Positions 61,148 through 64,000 of a DNA stretch of 64,000 nucleotides are shown here, piece after piece (within the stretch, counting starts at the first letter, position 1; each line of letters opens with the position of its first letter). The position numbers and the translations under genes are program-made. Source of the DNA: an uncultured Streptococcus sp. (GTDB lineage: Bacteria > Bacillota > Bacilli > Lactobacillales > Streptococcaceae); the NCBI RefSeq assembly GCF_905372115.1, contig NZ_CAJPNR010000001.1, positions 62,001-126,000 of the forward strand. Direction: 5' to 3'. The notes beneath the pieces were generated by a model, which did no database searches, was not told where the DNA came from, and was given only the letters and a program-made list of their open reading frames with translations.

Positions 61148-61199
61148 AAGTTCTGTCTTTCCAAATTGACTCCTACTGAGTCTTGGAAGGACAGAACTT
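61148..61199. terminator. Strong bidirectional terminator
   Basis: A 17-bp stem with one wobble (61148-61164 with 61183-61199) encloses a second small stem GACTC/GAGTC. T-rich tails exist in both directions, so it ends the pduO transcript on plus and the minus-strand regulatory RNA. Confidence 0.88.
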
Positions 61200-61283
61200 A
61201 TTTTGATTTTCTAAAAAAAAGAAAGCTGCCTATACATCATTGTATCTTCATGCTAAGCTTCGTTGATTAGCACTAGCTTTCCA

Positions 61284-61366
61284 ATTATTGACTCTGCTCC
61301 TTTGCAGAAAGACAAGTGAAACCTCATCTTTAGAAAATTAACGTACTTAAACGTAGAGTCAATAAT
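61284..61366 (-). repeat. Long inverted repeat within the riboswitch RNA
   Basis: Arms 61284-61295 and 61355-61366 are a perfect 12-bp inverted repeat (ATTATTGACTCT/AGAGTCAATAAT), extendable by three pairs across a bulge. It encloses hairpin H1 and shares three bases with it, so the long stem and the full H1 stem compete. Confidence 0.7.
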
Positions 61367-61439
61367 GGAAACTAAGCTAAAATGTTTGTTCCAAACTGAC
61401 ATCACTACCTTACATCGAGGCATGAAATCTACTAAAATT

Positions 61440-61535
61440 TAAGAATAAAGACCTGACTTAAAGCTGAAAAGCTTATCACAGTGGCGGGACCGCGCTGGAT
61501 TTGCACCAGACTTCCATATCCTTAAAAGTACTAAA
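61440..61535 (-). promoter_or_regulatory. Cobalamin riboswitch aptamer (minus strand)
   Basis: On the minus strand the conserved core is present at 61515-61471: GGAAGTCTGGTGCAAATCC, then the GCGGTCCCGCCACTGTG segment, both signature parts of the B12 riboswitch. The downstream B12 box AAGTCAGG is there (61459-61452), but its usual second half (AGACCTGCC) is degenerate (TCTTTATTC). No classical poly-U terminator follows directly; GTTTG/CAAAC with ATTTT (61396-61379) is a weak candidate. Confidence 0.88.
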
Positions 61536-61555
61536 ATCAATTTCCTAGTAACTAA

Positions 61556-61584
61556 ATTATAACACCTTTCACAGGGAATTACAA
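61556..61584 (-). promoter_or_regulatory. Promoter of the minus-strand riboswitch RNA
   Basis: On the minus strand TTGTAA (61579-61584), 17-base spacer, TATAAT (61556-61561). Start expected near 61549. Confidence 0.78.
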
Positions 61585-61685
61585 GGAAAATGAACTAAAT
61601 TTTAATAAAAATTTAATTCTTCAAATAAGCTTGGCTTTGTAAGGAGATGCGGCACTAAAAACTTCTTATATTAATGACTTTTTCA

Positions 61686-61714
61686 TTGCCTTGAAAGCGC
61701 TTTTGTGTTATAAT
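61686..61714 (+). promoter_or_regulatory. eutG promoter with embedded cre site
   Basis: TTGCCT (61686-61691), 17-base spacer, TATAAT (61709-61714). The cre-like TTGAAAGCGCTTTTGT (61691-61706) fills the spacer, so CcpA binding would block RNA polymerase when preferred sugars are present. Confidence 0.78.
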
Positions 61715-61721
61715 TCAATAT

Positions 61722-61764
61722 AGTACAAAGGGGTACTGAAGATAAATAAGCAATGAAGCTATAT
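61722..61764 (+). promoter_or_regulatory. ANTAR/EutV dual-hairpin antiterminator, eutG leader
   Basis: P1: stem AGTAC/GTACT (61722-61726, 61733-61737) with hexaloop AAAGGG. P2: stem AGC/GCT (61749-61751, 61758-61760) with hexaloop AATGAA, extended by ATA/TAT over a bulged A. Linker 11 bases. Both loops have A1 and G4. The 3' side of P2 overlaps the terminator's 5' arm. Confidence 0.88.
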
Positions 61765-61820
61765 GAAAATGCTGTGACGTGTGTAGGGGAGCAGTCTTAT
61801 TTTCATATAGTTTCTTTTTG
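61759..61820 (+). terminator. Leader terminator before eutG
   Basis: A 12-bp perfect stem (61759-61770 with 61799-61810; CTATATGAAAAT/ATTTTCATATAG) with a 28-base loop, followed by TTTCTTTTTG. It is mutually exclusive with hairpin P2. Confidence 0.85.
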
Positions 61821-61852
61821 TTTAAAAATAGATACAACAGAAAGGAGAAAAG

Positions 61853-62995
61853 ATGTATAAGATTTCCTATAAGACTGAATTGCATGTGGGCAAGGGCGCT
61901 CTGCAGCAATTAAGTCATTATAAAAACGAGCATATTTTAGTCGTTGCCGATCCTTTTTTGAAGACATCTGGCACGCTGGATGCTATCTTAGCCAACTTTG
62001 ATGACAGCAATGATATTGTTGTTTTCACAGATATTGTGCCTGATCCGCCAATCGAAACGGTTGTGGCTGGTATCAAGAGTGCAGGAGACAAGCCAATCAG
62101 CATTGTGCTTTCTATTGGCGGAGGCTCTGCCATTGATGCCTCCAAGGCTATGTATTATTTTGCCAAGAAGCAGGGTGCTTTCTCAGAGGCCATTCTCATC
62201 GCCATTCCGACGACAAGCGGAACTGGATCTGAAGTAACGTCCTTTTCTGTCATCACGGATGCAGAGAGAGGTACCAAATATCCTTTAGTGACCAAAGAAA
62301 TCCTTCCGGATGTTGCGATCTTAGATGCGGATTTGGTTCTGTCACTTCCTGGTAACATCACGGCTGACACTGGAATGGATGTACTGACCCATGCCATTGA
62401 AGCTTATGTCTCGACCAAGGCTACGGACTTCTCTGATGCCTTGGCTGAAAAGGCAATCAAGCTGGTCTTTGAATACCTGCCTAAAGCCTACAAAAATGGT
62501 CAGGATGTAGAAGCGCGTGAAAAGATGCATGCAGCATCCACTCTGGCTGGTATGGCCTTTAACACAGCTTCCTTGGGTATCAATCACAGTCTGGCACATG
62601 CGGCAGGTGCTAAGTTCCATGTACCTCATGGTCGTTTAAACAGTATTTTAATGCCCCATGTCATTCAATATAATGCTGGTATCGAATTCAACAATCGGAA
62701 CCGGCAGGCGACAGACAAGACTGTAGCAAGCCGCTATCAGGATATTGCCAAACTACTGGGATGCAGTGCTTCAAGCCCTGTGTCAGGAGTAAGACAGCTG
62801 GTTGAAGCCATCAAGAAACTGCAAAGAAAGCTGGAGATGCCAACTTCTCTCAGAGAATATGGTGTGAAAGCAGATGCTTTTGCTCAGTACAAGGTAGAAA
62901 TTTCAGAAGCTGCTCTGCATGATGGCTGTACTCCGACTAACCCTCGTGTCCCTACGGCAGAAGAGCTGCTTAAAGTATTAGAGAAAGCGTTTTAA
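61853..62995 (+). CDS. eutG: Iron-containing alcohol dehydrogenase of ethanolamine utilisation
   Basis: 380 residues, Fe-ADH family; reduces acetaldehyde from ethanolamine breakdown to ethanol and so recycles NADH. Motifs: SIGGGSAIDASKA (NAD-binding loop), IPTTSGTGSEVTSFSVI, the metal ligands in GMDVLTHAIEAY and NHSLAHAAGAKFHVPHGRLN. AAAGGAG precedes the ATG. The leader carries cre, ANTAR hairpins and terminator. Placed first in the eut operon, as in other Gram-positive eut loci. Confidence 0.92.
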   Translation: MYKISYKTELHVGKGALQQLSHYKNEHILVVADPFLKTSGTLDAILANFDDSNDIVVFTDIVPDPPIETVVAGIKSAGDKPISIVLSIGGGSAIDASKAMYYFAKKQGAFSEAILIAIPTTSGTGSEVTSFSVITDAERGTKYPLVTKEILPDVAILDADLVLSLPGNITADTGMDVLTHAIEAYVSTKATDFSDALAEKAIKLVFEYLPKAYKNGQDVEAREKMHAASTLAGMAFNTASLGINHSLAHAAGAKFHVPHGRLNSILMPHVIQYNAGIEFNNRNRQATDKTVASRYQDIAKLLGCSASSPVSGVRQLVEAIKKLQRKLEMPTSLREYGVKADAFAQYKVEISEAALHDGCTPTNPRVPTAEELLKVLEKAF

Positions 62996-63004
62996 TCCTC
63001 TGAA

Positions 63005-63033
63005 TTGCTGTTATGCCAAAATTATTGTATAAT
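63005..63033 (+). promoter_or_regulatory. Promoter of eutS
   Basis: TTGCTG (63005-63010), 17-base spacer, TATAAT (63028-63033). The 58-base leader has no terminator or ANTAR-type hairpin that I can find, so eutS-eutV may have a basal, EutV-independent supply. Confidence 0.7.
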
Positions 63034-63091
63034 GATTAAGAGCATGCAGTACACTTCTGAAGGTTTAAAATCATGAAGAAGGTTTACTAAA

Positions 63092-63436
63092 TTGGAAGAA
63101 AAACAAAGAATGATACAGGAATACGTTCCTGGGAAACAAGTGACCTTGGCGCACCTTATCGCAAATCCTGATGAAGTCATTTTTGAAAAATTGGGATTGC
63201 AGGCAGAAATCAAGGATGCGATTGGAATCTTGACGATCACTCCGAGTGAAGCGGCTATCATTGCGGTTGATATTGCGACCAAGGCTGCGGATGTTCAAGT
63301 TGGTTTTGTGGATCGTTTCAGCGGCTCTGTCGTGATGACAGGTGACGTTTCTTCTGTTGAGGCAGCTCTCATTGCCGTTTTACAAGGTCTGGAAGAGATT
63401 TTGGGCTTCTCCAGCACTGTCGTAACGCGGACATAA
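63092..63436 (+). CDS. eutS: Ethanolamine microcompartment shell protein EutS
   Basis: 114 residues, a single BMC domain of the EutS/PduU kind: VPGKQVTLAHLIANP at the start, then GILTITPSEAAIIAVDIATKAA and the SGSVVMTGD turn. It forms hexameric shell tiles. The start is TTG 63092 (reads MEEKQRMIQEY, the family N-terminus). Confidence 0.93.
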   Translation: MEEKQRMIQEYVPGKQVTLAHLIANPDEVIFEKLGLQAEIKDAIGILTITPSEAAIIAVDIATKAADVQVGFVDRFSGSVVMTGDVSSVEAALIAVLQGLEEILGFSSTVVTRT

Positions 63437-63460
63437 AAAATCAAACTGTCGAGGGGAAGT

Positions 63461-64000
63461 ATGAAAGGCAGAATACTAATTGTTGATGATGATCCAATTG
63501 TAAGATTAGATATCCGAAATATATTAGAGGCAGCTGATTATGAAGTGGTGGCTGAGGCATCCGATGGCTTTGAGGCTATTGATTTGTGTCAGAAATATCG
63601 TTGTGACTTGGTCATGATGGACATCAAGCTTCCGCTTCTGGATGGCCTGACAGCGGGTAAGAAAATACTCGAAGACGCTTTAGCCTACAGTGTGATTCTA
63701 CTGTCAGCCTACAGCGATGAACACTATGTTCAAAAAGCTAAAACCAATGGGATTAGTGCTTACTTGGTTAAACCTTTGGATGCCAAGTCCTTGATTCCAA
63801 TGGTAGGGGTCTGCATTGAGAAGGGGCGCCAGCTTCAGCAGATGTCCAATGAAATGGTCAAGCTGTCGAAAAAGATAGACGATCGGATTGTGATTGAAAA
63901 GGCCAAAGGCTTGCTAATGGCTCGTGATCATTTATCAGAGCCAGAAGCTTTCAAGCGCATTCGGACAATTAGTATGCAAAAGAGAGTGCCAATGATTGAG
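63461..64000 (+). CDS. eutV: Response regulator with ANTAR RNA-binding domain, partial
   Basis: Starts at ATG 63461 after GAGGGGAAG and runs off the window end (180 codons seen). Residues 1-120 are a receiver domain: acidic DDD at the start, phosphorylated Asp in VMMDIKLPLLDG (about 54), and the lysine in YLVKPLD. From about residue 135 the ANTAR domain begins (IVIEKAKGLLMARDHLSEPEAFKRIR). EutV is phosphorylated by the ethanolamine sensor EutW (expected just downstream) and binds dual A1/G4 hexaloop hairpins to stop termination, which matches the leaders at 15726 and 61722. Confidence 0.94.
   Translation, partial: MKGRILIVDDDPIVRLDIRNILEAADYEVVAEASDGFEAIDLCQKYRCDLVMMDIKLPLLDGLTAGKKILEDALAYSVILLSAYSDEHYVQKAKTNGISAYLVKPLDAKSLIPMVGVCIEKGRQLQQMSNEMVKLSKKIDDRIVIEKAKGLLMARDHLSEPEAFKRIRTISMQKRVPMIE

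Larger units (their letters stand above)
61140..61549 (-). ncRNA. Predicted B12-riboswitch small RNA with ANTAR-binding hairpins (EutX/Rli55-like)
   Basis: Transcribed on the minus strand from a near-consensus promoter (61556-61584) to the bidirectional terminator, about 400 nt, with no convincing coding frame. In order it holds a cobalamin-riboswitch core (about 61535 to 61440), then three hairpins whose hexaloops have A at 1 and G at 4: H1 61308-61293 (stem TCTGC/GCAGA, loop AAAGGA), H2 61271-61252 (stem GCTAA/TTAGC, U-C mismatch, C-G closing, loop AACGAA) and H3 61245-61232 (stem ATAC/GTAT, loop AATGAT). H2 and H3 are 6 nt apart like a dual ANTAR site. Enterococcal EutX and Listeria Rli55 have this make-up and sequester EutV when B12 is absent. 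Confidence 0.82.

Noticed and set aside
61058..61270. 70-codon plus frame running from pduO into the terminator
   Set aside because: It crosses a strong terminator stem and has low-complexity Lys/Ser content; no ribosome site.
61284..61366. 12-bp inverted repeat as the riboswitch-controlled terminator of the minus RNA
   Set aside because: The loop is about 59 bases and no U-tract follows on the minus strand, so it is listed as a structural repeat instead.
63034..63091. ANTAR hairpins in the eutS leader
   Set aside because: No 6-base loop with A1 and G4 on a credible stem, and no terminator; only short purine-rich runs.
1..64000. Insertion sequences, phage genes, CRISPR arrays, tRNA or rRNA genes
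   Set aside because: No transposase-like or integrase-like proteins, no regularly spaced repeats and no tRNA-like cloverleaf were noticed on reading.

Overview
The window comes from a low-GC Gram-positive coccus of the genus Streptococcus, very probably Streptococcus sanguinis or a close relative. The grounds are streptococcal-type scr genes and Shine-Dalgarno/TTG start usage, and a complete anaerobic cobalamin pathway joined to pdu/eut-type genes, a combination I associate with S. sanguinis. I saw no insertion sequences, tRNA, rRNA or CRISPR. The species call rests on gene content and memory, not on a search.

Layout. 1-4760: end of an exporter-fold ABC half-transporter, its partner, and an ECF-type module (S component, EcfT, double ATPase). 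4937-10530: sucrose regulon (scrR and scrB on minus; scrA and scrK on plus). 10577-15540: a deformylase-like protein, a small membrane protein, and a MarR regulator with a heterodimeric ABC exporter. 15674-41667: a very long operon for corrin-ring synthesis: cbiA, cbiB, two cbiC copies, cbiD, E, T, F, G, H, J, cobA-hemD, cbiK, cbiL, the cobalt transporter cbiMNQO, cbiP, a PduO adenosyltransferase, precorrin-2 dehydrogenase, hemA, C, D, B, L, cobU, cobS, cobC and an old-yellow-enzyme-type oxidoreductase. 41697-52704: two Nik/Dpp-type ABC importers, the first with an embedded M14-type deacylase. 52757-55339: a flavin reductase-like protein, queG (minus) and an unknown membrane protein. 55643-61131: a HAD-type lipoprotein, eutP-like GTPase, cobD, pduX, cobT and a second pduO. 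61132-64000: a regulatory intergenic region, then eutG, eutS and the start of eutV.

The genes fit one plan. The hem genes make uroporphyrinogen III from glutamyl-tRNA, and no later heme gene is visible. CobA, the dehydrogenase and CbiK make cobalt-sirohydrochlorin. The Cbi enzymes build the ring. PduO, CbiP, CbiB, CobD, PduX, CobU, CobS, CobT and CobC finish the coenzyme. CbiMNQO and the Nik-type systems probably bring in cobalt or nickel. The consumers visible here are QueG (a B12 enzyme) and the start of the ethanolamine utilisation (eut) operon.

The most interesting signal is RNA-level. The cob operon leader (15726-15813) and the eutG leader (61722-61820) each carry two small hairpins with hexanucleotide loops of the form A-A-N-G-N-N, the second overlapping an intrinsic terminator. 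That is the layout of EutV/ANTAR antitermination targets, and eutV itself starts at 61461+2000 (63461). Between pduO and eutG, on the minus strand, lies a promoter (61556-61584), a cobalamin-riboswitch core (about 61440-61535) and then three more A-A-N-G-N-N hexaloop hairpins before a strong bidirectional terminator (61148-61199). This looks like a divergently transcribed relative of the EutX/Rli55 RNAs, which sequester EutV when adenosylcobalamin is absent. If so, one B12-sensing small RNA would control both ethanolamine use and, in trans, the whole cobalamin biosynthesis operon, which has no cis-acting B12 riboswitch that I can see.
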